In this document: one piece after another, positions 15,989 to 24,962 of the stretch
Numbering within the stretch: position 1 is the first letter of the stretch
Layout of the letters: each line of letters starts with the position of its first letter
Translations under genes and position numbers: made by a program
Notes under the pieces: model-generated
Databases searched by the model: none
Seen by the model: only the letters and a program-made list of their open reading frames with translations
Told to the model about the DNA's origin: nothing
Source: Chitinophaga varians
GTDB lineage: Bacteria; Bacteroidota; Bacteroidia; Chitinophagales; Chitinophagaceae
Direction of reading: 5' to 3'
DNA length: 64,000 nt
Assembly (NCBI RefSeq): GCF_014529945.1
Contig: NZ_JACVFB010000001.1
Coordinates: forward strand, 496,001 to 560,000

Positions 15989-17299
15989 TTACTGAATAGT
16001 TACCTTGATAATATTGGGTATTGCCGGTAGGGTGGTAAAGTCATTTGGATTGGGTACTGCTGCTATGTTTTTGCTCTCCGGAAGGGGAGTTCCGCCGAGG
16101 TTGGCCTGTGTGACGCCTGCCCCCGGGAATTGATTGATGGCGGTGCCGTCATCAAAAAGACCCATAGATCCGGAGATGTCGCCTGTCTGGGTGGCATCTG
16201 TACCATTGCCTTGCGACGCAAAGAACCAGTCGTTTGATAATCCATACATGGTGGCGATAGCTATCCTGTCACCTGAGACCACACTTAACTGCTGTGAAAC
16301 TTTACTGCCTGCCTGGGTACCGATTTTGGGCAACAATACCGTGGTGCTGGCCGCCGGTAATACATATACGTTTTTAACGCCTTTTACTGTTTTTAGATAG
16401 CTTGCCAGATCGCTGGCATCGCCCGTTTGGGCCAGTTTTTTCAGTCCCTGTCCTCTGTCGTTTTCGCCCGTTTTATAGATGGGATTGTCAATACCGTTAT
16501 ATACCACCACCAAGATAGGCGATAATGGCGTGAAAATACCAGTTTGCCCCGTAATATAATTTCCCAATACACTGTTGTCGCCCATTTCAGCGATGTTGGT
16601 CAACCCGTTGGCGCTGAGTTTGCCGGCTTCATAGAGCGGATTGGGGCTTAACAGGTTGCCGCCGGCAATGTAGGAAACTGCCCACACACCCGGACTAAAG
16701 GGCGTCGGGTTGGAAGTACCGCCGGAGCCGTTGGTGATGGTTAACGTAAAGATGGAATTACCGTTATAATGTAAACTGGCTTTCATCAAAGCAGATGCTG
16801 CTGCATAGGTATTACCCTGAGCGTCGGTACCATTTACTTCCGTCACATTTTTAGCGGTACTTTCGGCCGTGCCCGGATGCATCACGGATGGTCCTGGTGT
16901 CTGATTGATACGGGTGCCGTTGTCCCATAGTTTTATCTGGCCGGAGACATCCCCCTCAATAGGAGTTCCGTCGTCCTTGTACACTTTGATGCCCGGATTG
17001 GCCGGGGCAAAGAAAAGATCGTTGGACCAGCCGTACATAGTGGCAAACGATACCGCCTGCCCCTTGCCTGCCGAGAACTGGAAGGATATCGATTCTCCCG
17101 GCATAATCACCGGCGAATTGCCGGTATTCTTAAAGGTGCCTGATTCTACCAGCGGTCGCGAATCCAATACATTCTCGATGGTGATCGTGGGAGAGTATGT
17201 CATACCCATGTTCCCGTCATCATCTTTATTGCAGGCGGATGCCAACAAGGATAGCCCTAAAAAGGACGTCCATACCGGTTGTCTGTTTTTCATACTCAT
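15989..17299 (-). CDS. lipoprotein with two spondin N-type domains
   Basis: 436 residues. The N terminus is a lipoprotein signal with lipobox LLASAC (Cys near residue 23), followed by an Asp-rich linker, which suggests outer-membrane or surface anchoring. Two tandem spondin_N-like domains follow, about 35-200 and 220-430. Each has a TIENVLDSRPLVESGTF-like or WAVSYIAGGNLLSPNPLYE start and a conserved FATMYGWSNDLFFAP / IATMYGLSNDWFFAS core, with WDNGTRINQTPG / FDDGTAINQFPG after it. In animals the domain occurs in extracellular-matrix proteins and binds calcium. In bacteria its function is unknown. Confidence 0.8.
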   Translation of the reverse strand: MSMKNRQPVWTSFLGLSLLASACNKDDDGNMGMTYSPTITIENVLDSRPLVESGTFKNTGNSPVIMPGESISFQFSAGKGQAVSFATMYGWSNDLFFAPANPGIKVYKDDGTPIEGDVSGQIKLWDNGTRINQTPGPSVMHPGTAESTAKNVTEVNGTDAQGNTYAAASALMKASLHYNGNSIFTLTITNGSGGTSNPTPFSPGVWAVSYIAGGNLLSPNPLYEAGKLSANGLTNIAEMGDNSVLGNYITGQTGIFTPLSPILVVVYNGIDNPIYKTGENDRGQGLKKLAQTGDASDLASYLKTVKGVKNVYVLPAASTTVLLPKIGTQAGSKVSQQLSVVSGDRIAIATMYGLSNDWFFASQGNGTDATQTGDISGSMGLFDDGTAINQFPGAGVTQANLGGTPLPESKNIAAVPNPNDFTTLPAIPNIIKVTIQ

Positions 17300-17409
17300 C
17301 TCTTTTATTAGGAATCAAAGGTAACCGGAGAGCAAGGGCTGGTTGATATCTGATTTTCCCTGAGAGTTGACGAATTTTCCCGAGTGAGTATGTGAAATGA
17401 GCTATTGAC

Positions 17410-17832
17410 CTAGTCAGCGGCTCTCTTCATATTCCAGATGCCGGCACAACCTTCCGTAAATGTTCCCATGGGAGTATCATGGGTTTTCCCCATGTGTTCC
17501 CATTCTCCGAAAAAGGTATCACGGGTAGCATCGTAATATCCTGTATAGTTGATGGGCGGAGTGAGTGTTACGGCCGGATCTTCTTTTGCACTGGTGAAGG
17601 GGCCTTCATATTCCTTGATAAAATTAATAAACTCATTTTCTATATAACCTTTGATGGTAGCTGGCGGGGCGGGCTTGTCATAAAAATCGGCACAGCTACC
17701 TTCAAATTCTTCTTCGCCGATATCATGCAGTGTTAATTCAAACATTACTTTCTTTCCAAACAAGTCATCAGCGTAGCCTTGTCCCAGAATATAGTAGCCG
17801 CGCCATTTACCGGCCATTGAAAAATCAGGCAT
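17410..17832 (-). CDS. small beta-rich protein of unknown function
   Basis: 140 residues, no signal peptide. Strand-rich pattern (AGKWRGYYILGQGYADDL; VMFELTLHDIGEEEFEG; NYTGYYDATRDTFFGEWEH) suggests a lipocalin-like or small beta-barrel fold. The WRGYYILG start and GYYDATRDTFFGEW middle resemble internally repeated barrel strands. Not recognised. It is flanked by hairpins or intergenic gaps on both sides and is probably monocistronic. Confidence 0.6.
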   Translation of the reverse strand: MPDFSMAGKWRGYYILGQGYADDLFGKKVMFELTLHDIGEEEFEGSCADFYDKPAPPATIKGYIENEFINFIKEYEGPFTSAKEDPAVTLTPPINYTGYYDATRDTFFGEWEHMGKTHDTPMGTFTEGCAGIWNMKRAAD

Positions 17833-17858
17833 AGGGGATATTTTTTTAAATATAGTAT

Positions 17859-17893
17859 AAAACCGCGGTAGGGCGATGACCTACCGCGGTTTT
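17859..17893 (-). terminator. terminator of the HEAT-repeat operon
   Basis: A perfect 14-bp stem (AAAACCGCGGTAGG with CCTACCGCGGTTTT) and a 7-nt loop. On the minus strand the stem ends in TTTT. It lies just beyond the last HEAT-repeat gene. Confidence 0.8.
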
Positions 17894-17899
17894 AATATT

Positions 17900-20692
17900 T
17901 TAAGCAGGACGAAGTTTTTCTTCCAGCTGTTGCAATGCGTTGTTGATGACTGACAGCTGTTCTTTTACCTGCCGCGTATGCGGATACTGTGCCAGCAAAT
18001 CTTTCAGCAGCTGATAGCCTTCTGCGAGATGGCCGGCCTGTAAGGTTTTAGCGGCCTGTTGAAACAACTGCACCGCTGCTTCCTGTGCAGGATCGTGTAC
18101 CGGGAAATGTTTGTAAGAGAAGGCTTCCCATAGGTCCTGGTCCCATGGCCAGTGCTGATGCAGCAGGTCTTTATTCATGCCTTTGAGAACCTGCGGGAAC
18201 TGCTTGTTTTTCAGGACGGGGTCCAGCTGGTGTGCCAACTGGCATACCCCCGCATACACGAGGGTGGCGGCATCGGCCAGGGCAGGCGGAACGAGCTGAC
18301 CATTAAGGCGGTTCACATAGTCGTTCCATTTCTTCCAGAAGGTGTACATCATGCGGTCGCCCAGCGGATTGCGGGCGGTGAGCTGCTGGTATCCTCTGAA
18401 AAGCAGACTGAGGAACTGTTCGAGCCGCTGGTTGTCGCCATATAACTGTTTCGCCCATACGCTGTTGGTGTTGCGGAACAGGTGTTCCAACACGAGGTAC
18501 GGCAGCGTGGCGTTGGTGTCTTCGCCCGCCGGCAGGTCGCTGAATACCTGTGTGATCAGGTCTCCCGGCTCAATGGCAAATACCAGTTCCGCAATAGGCC
18601 ACTGACCATACGGACAAGTCCAGCCACCGGCATATTCCCAGTCGTTGAAAGTTTGTATGCGGCGTTTGGAGTGTGTTTGTGGCAGATGGTGCTGCATGAA
18701 CCGGGCATATTGTTCCTGGGTAAACAAACGAAGGAGCCGTTCCCGGTATTCGAGGTCGATGAAGCCTACTTGTTCCAGGTATTTGCGGACAACGTATACG
18801 CCCTCAGTATCCGGCGAAGTCAGGATATAATCGAGGCTGATGGTCACCAGTTCGGGCGTGACCAGCTTGCCCTGTTGCAGGATGGTGGTCACCTGTTGCA
18901 GCAGCCCGGCTGATTTCGGTGTCTGTGCCAGCATCTGGTACAGTGCGATGATCTCTGCTTTTTTGATGGTGCGGTTGTTCCAGGCATCGTTGATCAGGCG
19001 CTGTACTTCCATGAAGCTCTGCATGCCGTTGTTTTTCATCATGGCGTCTTTGAGCGTGGGGAGGAAGGCGCCTGTCTGATCTGCTTTCTCCGCGCCCTGT
19101 AGCAGCCAGGTGGCGCCGGTAACAGACACCAGATAGGGCAGTTCGGCGCGTAATGCCGGATGTTGCGCTGCCAGTTGCCCGATCAGTTTCACCCATTCAT
19201 CGAGTGGCTGTTGCGGATACCAGGCGATGTGCCGGTAAAGGGCCTGTAGCAGGGAAGGGGCGAGCTGGCTGAAATCGGCTTCCAGGGTTTTCAGCACGCG
19301 GTAGATGCGGTCCAGCTCATGGATGTCTTTAGCCTGATCGAGCAGCAGGCCGAGACTTTTACGCAGATGCGGATTGTCGCTGTAGGAGAAGGTTTGCAGC
19401 CGCGCTATCACCAGTTGTTTGAGTGTGGCCGGATACCATTGTCCTTCCATGATATCGCCATACAGCTGTAACAATGCCGGCTGGAACTGTTCCTGTACCG
19501 TCACCTCACAAGCTGCCGTGGCCAGTTGTATTTTCAGCGCATGATCTGTTTCGGTGGTGGCCAGCTCCACGAGCAGGCGATCTGTTTCCGCTGATTTGCG
19601 GCCGGTTTGCAGGACCACCTGCACCATAGCGCTACGCAGCGCCAGCAACGGCTCCTGTCGGATGGCAGCTGCCAGGGCCGGTTCCAGCTGGTCCTGGTAC
19701 GCGGCGAAGCGGTGCGTTAGCAACGGCAGCGTGGCTTCTCTTACATACGGATTAGCATCCTGTAGGCCGCGGACGATCAGCTGTGGTATCTCTGCCTGTT
19801 GCAGTAAGGTCAGCAGCCTGATTTTCAGGCCTGCGGACGGGGTGGAGGCAAACAAAGCGACGAAGGCGTCCTGTAGCTCCGGATGGGCGGTGAGCCTGCC
19901 GGTGACCAGCGCCAACAGGTCCGGAAGGTCCGGCATTTGTTGCAGCGCATGGAACATATCTTTGAAGAGTGCCTCGTCTATATGCCGCATGCCGGCCAAC
20001 AGGCTGATGATAGCTTCCCGTACGGGCAACGATGTTTCCGTGGGTATCATGGCGGCCAGCTGTGACAGCGCGTTGGCGGGTACCTGCGGGATAGTGGCCA
20101 GAAAATGCAGGGCGGTCAGTCGCACGTGGGTAGCTTCCAGCGGCCCGGTAAAATCCAATGCCATCATGGCAGCGGCAGGCAGTGGTAATTGCTGTACCAG
20201 CGCCAGCAGGGCCTCGCGGCAGGCTACTGGCGCCAGCGGAATGTACGCCCCTATCTTTTCGATGGTAGCATCCGTTTTGCGGACGCTGTTTTGTAGCCCC
20301 TGAATACTGGCCAGTTGTATGGCTGTATCGAGGTCGTGGGCCATGGTTTCGGCCAGTATCGCTTGTATGTCGCTTACATGGGCGGCCAGTGACGCGAGGG
20401 TGCTGACGGCCATATAGCGCAATGGACGCTCGGGGTCCAGACAGGCGATAAGGGCCAGCGTCTCGATGTAGACAGGATGGTCGGTCACACGGGCGCTGTC
20501 CAGGTCGCAGAGCTGCTGCAGCATGGCCTGTTTTACGGCGAGGGTTGTTTCTGTTTGTACGGCCTGGCATAGTTTGGTGATGCCTTCCGCCGCTTCCAGA
20601 AAAGGACGCAGACTGGAGAGGGCGGTCAACCGCTCCGCTGTGCTGCGTTCCGGAGATAGGAGTATATCGAATAATAAGATTTCTTCCGACAT
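17900..20692 (-). CDS. large HEAT/ARM-like helical-repeat protein (third of three)
   Basis: 930 residues, almost wholly made of antiparallel helix pairs of about 35-45 residues typical of HEAT/ARM solenoids, for example LLALRSAMVQVVLQTGRKSA and ANPYVREATLPLLTHRFAAY. Such solenoids act as protein- or nucleic-acid-binding scaffolds. Residues about 660-800 (EYAGGWTCPYGQWPIAELVF onward) interrupt the repeats with a more globular region, and the C terminus is helical again with TPR-like periodicity (AAKTLQAGHLAEGYQLLKDL). No catalytic motif, signal peptide or membrane segment was found. It is the last gene of the Sm-like/HEAT operon. Confidence 0.75.
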   Translation of the reverse strand: MSEEILLFDILLSPERSTAERLTALSSLRPFLEAAEGITKLCQAVQTETTLAVKQAMLQQLCDLDSARVTDHPVYIETLALIACLDPERPLRYMAVSTLASLAAHVSDIQAILAETMAHDLDTAIQLASIQGLQNSVRKTDATIEKIGAYIPLAPVACREALLALVQQLPLPAAAMMALDFTGPLEATHVRLTALHFLATIPQVPANALSQLAAMIPTETSLPVREAIISLLAGMRHIDEALFKDMFHALQQMPDLPDLLALVTGRLTAHPELQDAFVALFASTPSAGLKIRLLTLLQQAEIPQLIVRGLQDANPYVREATLPLLTHRFAAYQDQLEPALAAAIRQEPLLALRSAMVQVVLQTGRKSAETDRLLVELATTETDHALKIQLATAACEVTVQEQFQPALLQLYGDIMEGQWYPATLKQLVIARLQTFSYSDNPHLRKSLGLLLDQAKDIHELDRIYRVLKTLEADFSQLAPSLLQALYRHIAWYPQQPLDEWVKLIGQLAAQHPALRAELPYLVSVTGATWLLQGAEKADQTGAFLPTLKDAMMKNNGMQSFMEVQRLINDAWNNRTIKKAEIIALYQMLAQTPKSAGLLQQVTTILQQGKLVTPELVTISLDYILTSPDTEGVYVVRKYLEQVGFIDLEYRERLLRLFTQEQYARFMQHHLPQTHSKRRIQTFNDWEYAGGWTCPYGQWPIAELVFAIEPGDLITQVFSDLPAGEDTNATLPYLVLEHLFRNTNSVWAKQLYGDNQRLEQFLSLLFRGYQQLTARNPLGDRMMYTFWKKWNDYVNRLNGQLVPPALADAATLVYAGVCQLAHQLDPVLKNKQFPQVLKGMNKDLLHQHWPWDQDLWEAFSYKHFPVHDPAQEAAVQLFQQAAKTLQAGHLAEGYQLLKDLLAQYPHTRQVKEQLSVINNALQQLEEKLRPA

Positions 20693-20734
20693 ATGTTGTA
20701 CTGTGAAGATGATGAAATAGGTTACCGGCGCTGG

Positions 20735-22900
20735 CTAATCGGCGAAGCCGGGGCCATCTGCTTCGGGAGCGGCAGGTGGCGCTACGCTGCGCAGCAGGTC
20801 ATCGATGTCAATACCGGCAGCGCGACAAGCCCGCTGGAGCGCGTCTTTAAAGCTGCTGTCCTGCAACAGGCCGGGCAACTGCGCGGCCTCTTTCAGCAAG
20901 GCAGGCACGGGCGCCCAGGTGTTGTTGGCCTCCAGGAATTGCAGGTAAGGCACGGCGCCGGCGGCGGTGTGCTGCTGTAAGAGATGTTGGCGGAAAACGT
21001 TTTCCAGCTGGTCTTTCCAGATGATGCGCAGCAGCTCGTCGAGCTGTATCATATTGATATAGCGACCTCTTTTTTCCAGCAGCTGCCAGAGCCCTTCCCG
21101 TAATTCCGCGTTGGCAGGATTACTTTTCAGCACCAGCAGGTACCATTTGAATTTCGATTCGTTGCCCAGATCGGTGTGTAACAACTGATGCAGGGCGTAC
21201 CGGCTCATTTCATCGTTGATGCCGGCTTTTACGGAAAGGAAGTTGAGTATTTCGATGTCCGTTACGGAGCACTGATACAAACTGTTGCTATTGGCCGGAT
21301 TGATGGCGGCGAATAGTATTTTATCGGCCATCTCCGGATTGTCGTCGTAGAAAAGCCAGATATGCGGGAAGATGCCAGTCAGGTCGTGGGTGACGTCAGC
21401 TTTATGCAGCCACTGTTCCCAGTTGATCTGTGTGCCGCCGTTATGGGAGATCGCTTTCTCCTGCACTTTGGTGGCGAGACGTTGCAGCTCCTGGTCGTTG
21501 CTGTGGTCTGCCAGTTTGCTGAACACCTGTACGGCGGCAGCGGGCAGCTGCGGGATACAGCTGATTTTGCGCGCCAGCAGTTGCCGTTGCTGGTGCGGTA
21601 TCTCCGGATGCAGCAACACGGGCGCTGCGGCTGCAAGGGTGCTGATATTGTCCGGTGTCAGCGGGATGTACAGCATGGCTTGCACGGCCCAGCTTCTGAT
21701 AGCGGCGGATGGTGCTTCCAGTGCGCGGAGATAAAAACGGTTCCATGATGCTCCGGTATTCATGGCGCTGGTGATGGCTTTCAGGATGATGGCCTTGCAG
21801 TCGTCATGCTGTTCTTTTTCATAAGCAGCCATGAACTTCTCCAGCAGCGCAGGTTTTACAGGCACCAGCCGGCCGAGTATATCATAGATAGCAGCAGCCA
21901 GGTCTACCGCGATGTCGTGATCGGGCAGCAGCCACAGTGCATCTGCCAGTGCTTCATTTTTCTCTGTATAAGGCGCCAGCAGCTGTAGCAGCTGTAACGC
22001 TACGGCTATATGTTTTTCTGTTTGCAGGCAGCGCGCCAGATGTTCAATGATGGCTGGTGTCAGCGTGAGACTGTAGGTGAATACAAACATGGCGGCTTGC
22101 CGTACAGCAGGGTCGGGGTCTTCCCGTAACGCCTGCAGCAGGGTGTCCAGCACATCGTTTTGACTTACGCCGTGCACGGCCAGCAGCTGGATGCTCCATT
22201 TGCGTATCAGCGGATTTTTGTCGGCGCGCACGAGGGTGCACAACGCGGCTTCCGGAACGATGGAGCGGTCGAAACAGAAACGCAGCACCATTTCTTTGAT
22301 CACCTCCGGCGTGGCCGGTTGCAGCTGTTGTGCTATCTGCTCCGGCGCCAGCTGGTCACGCAGCAGCAGCCGATTGAGGAGTAGCAGCTTGTCATCTGTA
22401 TCGGTACTGTCCAGCAGGCTGCGGTAGAAGGCGAGGTCTGCTTCCGTTGCCTGCACCGGTATCAGCAGCCAGGAAAGGATTTGCCGGTTTACGTCGGCGT
22501 TATGTTGTTGCTGGTAAAAAGCGATGAGCCGTTCCCGTGCGGGCGGATAGGTAAGAGACAGCTTTCCCAGCAGGGGAAGAATGATGTCCCTCGACTCGTC
22601 TTGTTGCAGCGAGGCGGCCAGCAGATCGGCGAAGCCCTGTTTATCAGGGATTTGTTGCAGCCCTGTGGCGGCGAGGCGTTGCAGCATGTCTGCTCTTAGT
22701 TGCGTATCTGTTTCGGCAGCGAGCAGTGTTATCCACTTGCTGATCACAGCGGGATCGTGGAGGTAATGCGCCGCGGTGGAGAGCAGCGAATATTTATTGT
22801 CTGTATCGGAAAGCGGCGCCATATCGAGCATCAGCAGCGCCTGTTCGGTGCCGGCGTTCCTGCGTTCACGGATGGTGGCGATGGTTTGGCTAAGGTCCAT
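20735..22900 (-). CDS. HEAT/ARM-like helical-repeat protein (second of three)
   Basis: 721 residues of repeated helix pairs, such as DPDPAVRQAAMFVFTYSLTL and APSAAIRSWAVQAMLYIPLT, where the conserved D-P-x-V/I-R-x-x-A phrase is a classical HEAT signature. As in the next gene, the repeats give way after about residue 490 to a different C-terminal region (DLTGIFPHIWLFYDDNPEMA), and the chain ends in a short acidic, Pro/Ala-rich tail. That shared layout suggests that the two genes arose by duplication. The gap to the upstream gene is 15 bp and to the downstream one 42 bp. Confidence 0.75.
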   Translation of the reverse strand: MDLSQTIATIRERRNAGTEQALLMLDMAPLSDTDNKYSLLSTAAHYLHDPAVISKWITLLAAETDTQLRADMLQRLAATGLQQIPDKQGFADLLAASLQQDESRDIILPLLGKLSLTYPPARERLIAFYQQQHNADVNRQILSWLLIPVQATEADLAFYRSLLDSTDTDDKLLLLNRLLLRDQLAPEQIAQQLQPATPEVIKEMVLRFCFDRSIVPEAALCTLVRADKNPLIRKWSIQLLAVHGVSQNDVLDTLLQALREDPDPAVRQAAMFVFTYSLTLTPAIIEHLARCLQTEKHIAVALQLLQLLAPYTEKNEALADALWLLPDHDIAVDLAAAIYDILGRLVPVKPALLEKFMAAYEKEQHDDCKAIILKAITSAMNTGASWNRFYLRALEAPSAAIRSWAVQAMLYIPLTPDNISTLAAAAPVLLHPEIPHQQRQLLARKISCIPQLPAAAVQVFSKLADHSNDQELQRLATKVQEKAISHNGGTQINWEQWLHKADVTHDLTGIFPHIWLFYDDNPEMADKILFAAINPANSNSLYQCSVTDIEILNFLSVKAGINDEMSRYALHQLLHTDLGNESKFKWYLLVLKSNPANAELREGLWQLLEKRGRYINMIQLDELLRIIWKDQLENVFRQHLLQQHTAAGAVPYLQFLEANNTWAPVPALLKEAAQLPGLLQDSSFKDALQRACRAAGIDIDDLLRSVAPPAAPEADGPGFAD

Positions 22901-22915
22901 ATTAACGGGCGTTTA

Positions 22916-24550
22916 TCAGGAGGTTTTCAGTGTGCCGGGTTTGAGGCCGGACAGGGCGTTGGCCAGTGTCTCCTGTTGGTGTTCATCTAAAGAAAGTTTC
23001 AGGATGGCATCCAGTGCTTTCTGCCTGGAAGCGGTGTCTATCAGTTCGTTTTTCACCAGATGGACGAGTACATCGAACTTTTTGTCTACGCCGGGGCGCA
23101 GGTAACCATCGAGGCAGAGGCGCACCAGTTCCCGTTCGTTGTCGTACAACAGCACGTCTTCCAGGGCGGGCGGTATCTGTGGGTAGAGCTCGGCCGCGTT
23201 GGCGAGGATGCCGGCGCAGGTAACCCGGAAAGGCGATCCCGGCTCGGTCAGCTCGGCGCAGAATATGTCTACCAGTTGCGGGTGACGGGCCACTGACAGG
23301 GCTTTGATCTGGTTGAACAACACTTCCCGCAGCGTTTCGTTGTGCTCCTGCGTGAACAATTGCACCACCGGGTCCAGCATTTTTTCGAGGCTGATTTTTC
23401 CTATCAGCAGCTGCAGCACCTTCTGGCGCTGGCTGGTGCCGGGCAGGCCTTTGATGCTTTGCAGCAACAGCTGGCTGATTTGTTCATCGCGGCCGGCATA
23501 GGGGGCGAGCATATCGGTCAACTGATTAAATTCTTCTTCAACAAAAACACCCGGATTACCGGCGAAGGCGGCGGCTACTTTGTTGCGGATATCTGCTATG
23601 CGCATCACCGGTTTGAGCTGTTGCAACAGCGTAAGTCGTACACCTTCCGAACGGTCGGAGGCCAGCAGTCCGGCCATGCTGACCAGCTGTTCGTTGGTGC
23701 GTTCGGGTTGTTCTCCCTGTAGTTCTAAGGCCTGGCTGCGGATACCGGTGTCACCATCATGAGAGGCAGACCAGATCAACTGCAGGAGGATGGCCTCATT
23801 CCATGGTTTGATGCGTGCCAGGGCGGCCAGCGCTTCGTGGCGGGCAGTTACGTCGTTGTCGGTACGCAGTACGGGTATCAGTACATCGGCGTAAGCCGGT
23901 TCCAGCAGGCGGGCGGCTGCAAGCCGCTGCAGGATGCGGAAACGGATACCGCGGTCGTTTTTGACATCGAGATAAGGTTGCAGGCCGGCCACCATCTTTT
24001 CGCCCCATGAAGGGCATTTCTCTGCGATCTCCACGGCCTGTAACTGTAATATCGTAGGGGCGTTCACGTTTTTCAGCAGCGCTGCCAGTGCAATATCTTC
24101 CGAAATAGCAGGAAGCGAAGAGAGGGTATCCTGCACGGCTATACGTTCCTGTTCACTCAGGTTTTCCTGGCCCGACAACTCCACGAAGAATACCGCCAGC
24201 CGCGGGTCCTGATGGATGCTTTCCTGCAGCCGGTACAACAAGGCGATGCGGGTATCCCGGTCTTTTTCCTGCCGGTATACGTCCAGCAGTGCCTGGAACA
24301 GGGCGCCGGTATCTGTGAAACGGGAAGTGTTCAGGGCGGAAAGGAAACGCAGGAGCTGGTCACGGGTCTCTTTGTCTTTCGTCAGGGGCAACACTTCGAG
24401 CAACGCGGTGGTTACCTCCGGTACATGCAGGTTCTGGGAAGCCATCTGGATAATCTGCGCTTTGATCACCTGCTCGGAATGCGGGCTGCCCAATACTTTG
24501 CGGATAAGCCCGGGCAAGGCGTGCTCCGGGCGTTGGGTACTATTTTCCAT
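22916..24550 (-). CDS. HEAT/ARM-like helical-repeat protein (first of three)
   Basis: 544 residues of helical repeats throughout, for example YADVLIPVLRTDNDVTARHE followed by ALAALARI, and GDTGIRSQALEL. It is shorter than the two downstream relatives and lacks their C-terminal region. The protein should be a curved cytosolic scaffold. It starts 27 bp downstream of the small Sm-like gene. Confidence 0.75.
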   Translation of the reverse strand: MENSTQRPEHALPGLIRKVLGSPHSEQVIKAQIIQMASQNLHVPEVTTALLEVLPLTKDKETRDQLLRFLSALNTSRFTDTGALFQALLDVYRQEKDRDTRIALLYRLQESIHQDPRLAVFFVELSGQENLSEQERIAVQDTLSSLPAISEDIALAALLKNVNAPTILQLQAVEIAEKCPSWGEKMVAGLQPYLDVKNDRGIRFRILQRLAAARLLEPAYADVLIPVLRTDNDVTARHEALAALARIKPWNEAILLQLIWSASHDGDTGIRSQALELQGEQPERTNEQLVSMAGLLASDRSEGVRLTLLQQLKPVMRIADIRNKVAAAFAGNPGVFVEEEFNQLTDMLAPYAGRDEQISQLLLQSIKGLPGTSQRQKVLQLLIGKISLEKMLDPVVQLFTQEHNETLREVLFNQIKALSVARHPQLVDIFCAELTEPGSPFRVTCAGILANAAELYPQIPPALEDVLLYDNERELVRLCLDGYLRPGVDKKFDVLVHLVKNELIDTASRQKALDAILKLSLDEHQQETLANALSGLKPGTLKTS

Positions 24551-24577
24551 GCTATCGTTTTTTCAGTGTAAAGAGAA

Positions 24578-24775
24578 TCAGCGGCCGACAACAGCCTCTA
24601 TTTTGTTCAACAGGATAACAGCCGGCTGACCTTCGGGCGTTCTGATTTCTACCGTCGTTGGGCTGATATGGGTGACAATACCGCTGAACGTGTGATGGGT
24701 TAAAAAGATACGGACCGGTAATTGTTCCTGCTGACTACTCTCAAGCATGACAATGAATACATTCGTTTCGGACAT
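24578..24775 (-). CDS. small Sm/LSm-like protein
   Basis: 65 residues. The pattern from residue 20 resembles the Sm fold: an Sm1-like stretch (LPVRIFLTHHTFSGIVTHIS, with the h-L-x-x-x-x-x-x-G-h-h-x-x-h spacing), a strand TVEIRTPEG, and an Sm2-like end AVILLNKIEAVVG, where Hfq has YKHAISTI. Bacterial Sm proteins form rings that bind RNA. Hfq's own RNA-binding signature (KHA) is not present, so this is a divergent relative at best. It leads the operon and is immediately followed by three helical-repeat genes. Confidence 0.6.
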   Translation of the reverse strand: MSETNVFIVMLESSQQEQLPVRIFLTHHTFSGIVTHISPTTVEIRTPEGQPAVILLNKIEAVVGR

Positions 24776-24810
24776 ATGGTTAACATTTTAATATTGTTTC
24801 CGGATGGGGG

Positions 24811-24818
24811 TAAATATA
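24811..24818 (-). promoter_or_regulatory. near-match to the -7 element for the Sm-like/HEAT operon
   Basis: On the minus strand the bases read TATATTTA, one mismatch from TAnnTTTG, 36 bp before the ATG of the Sm-like gene. No -33 was recognised. Confidence 0.25.
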
Positions 24819-24879
24819 AAGCATTTCGCGGATGCGGCCACCCGGAAAAACGGGTAAATACCTTACCATTTTGATAAAA

Positions 24880-24900
24880 ACCCTTCCATTTCGGAAGGGT
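24880..24900. other. hairpin in a divergent intergenic region
   Basis: An 8-bp stem (ACCCTTCC with GGAAGGGT) with a 5-nt loop; on the minus strand a TTTTA run follows. It looks like a terminator, but no minus-strand gene feeds it from the right. It could mark a small RNA, an attenuator or an operator between the Sm-like operon and the kinase gene. Confidence 0.4.
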
Positions 24901-24962
24901 CTCCCTTTACTGGTAAAATCTCAATAAACTAATAATCAAATAGTTAAATTCTATCTGTTGGT

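Noticed and set aside
24578..24775. Calling the small Sm-like protein Hfq
   Set aside because: The fold pattern is suggestive but the Hfq signature in Sm2 (YKHA) is missing and the length is short.
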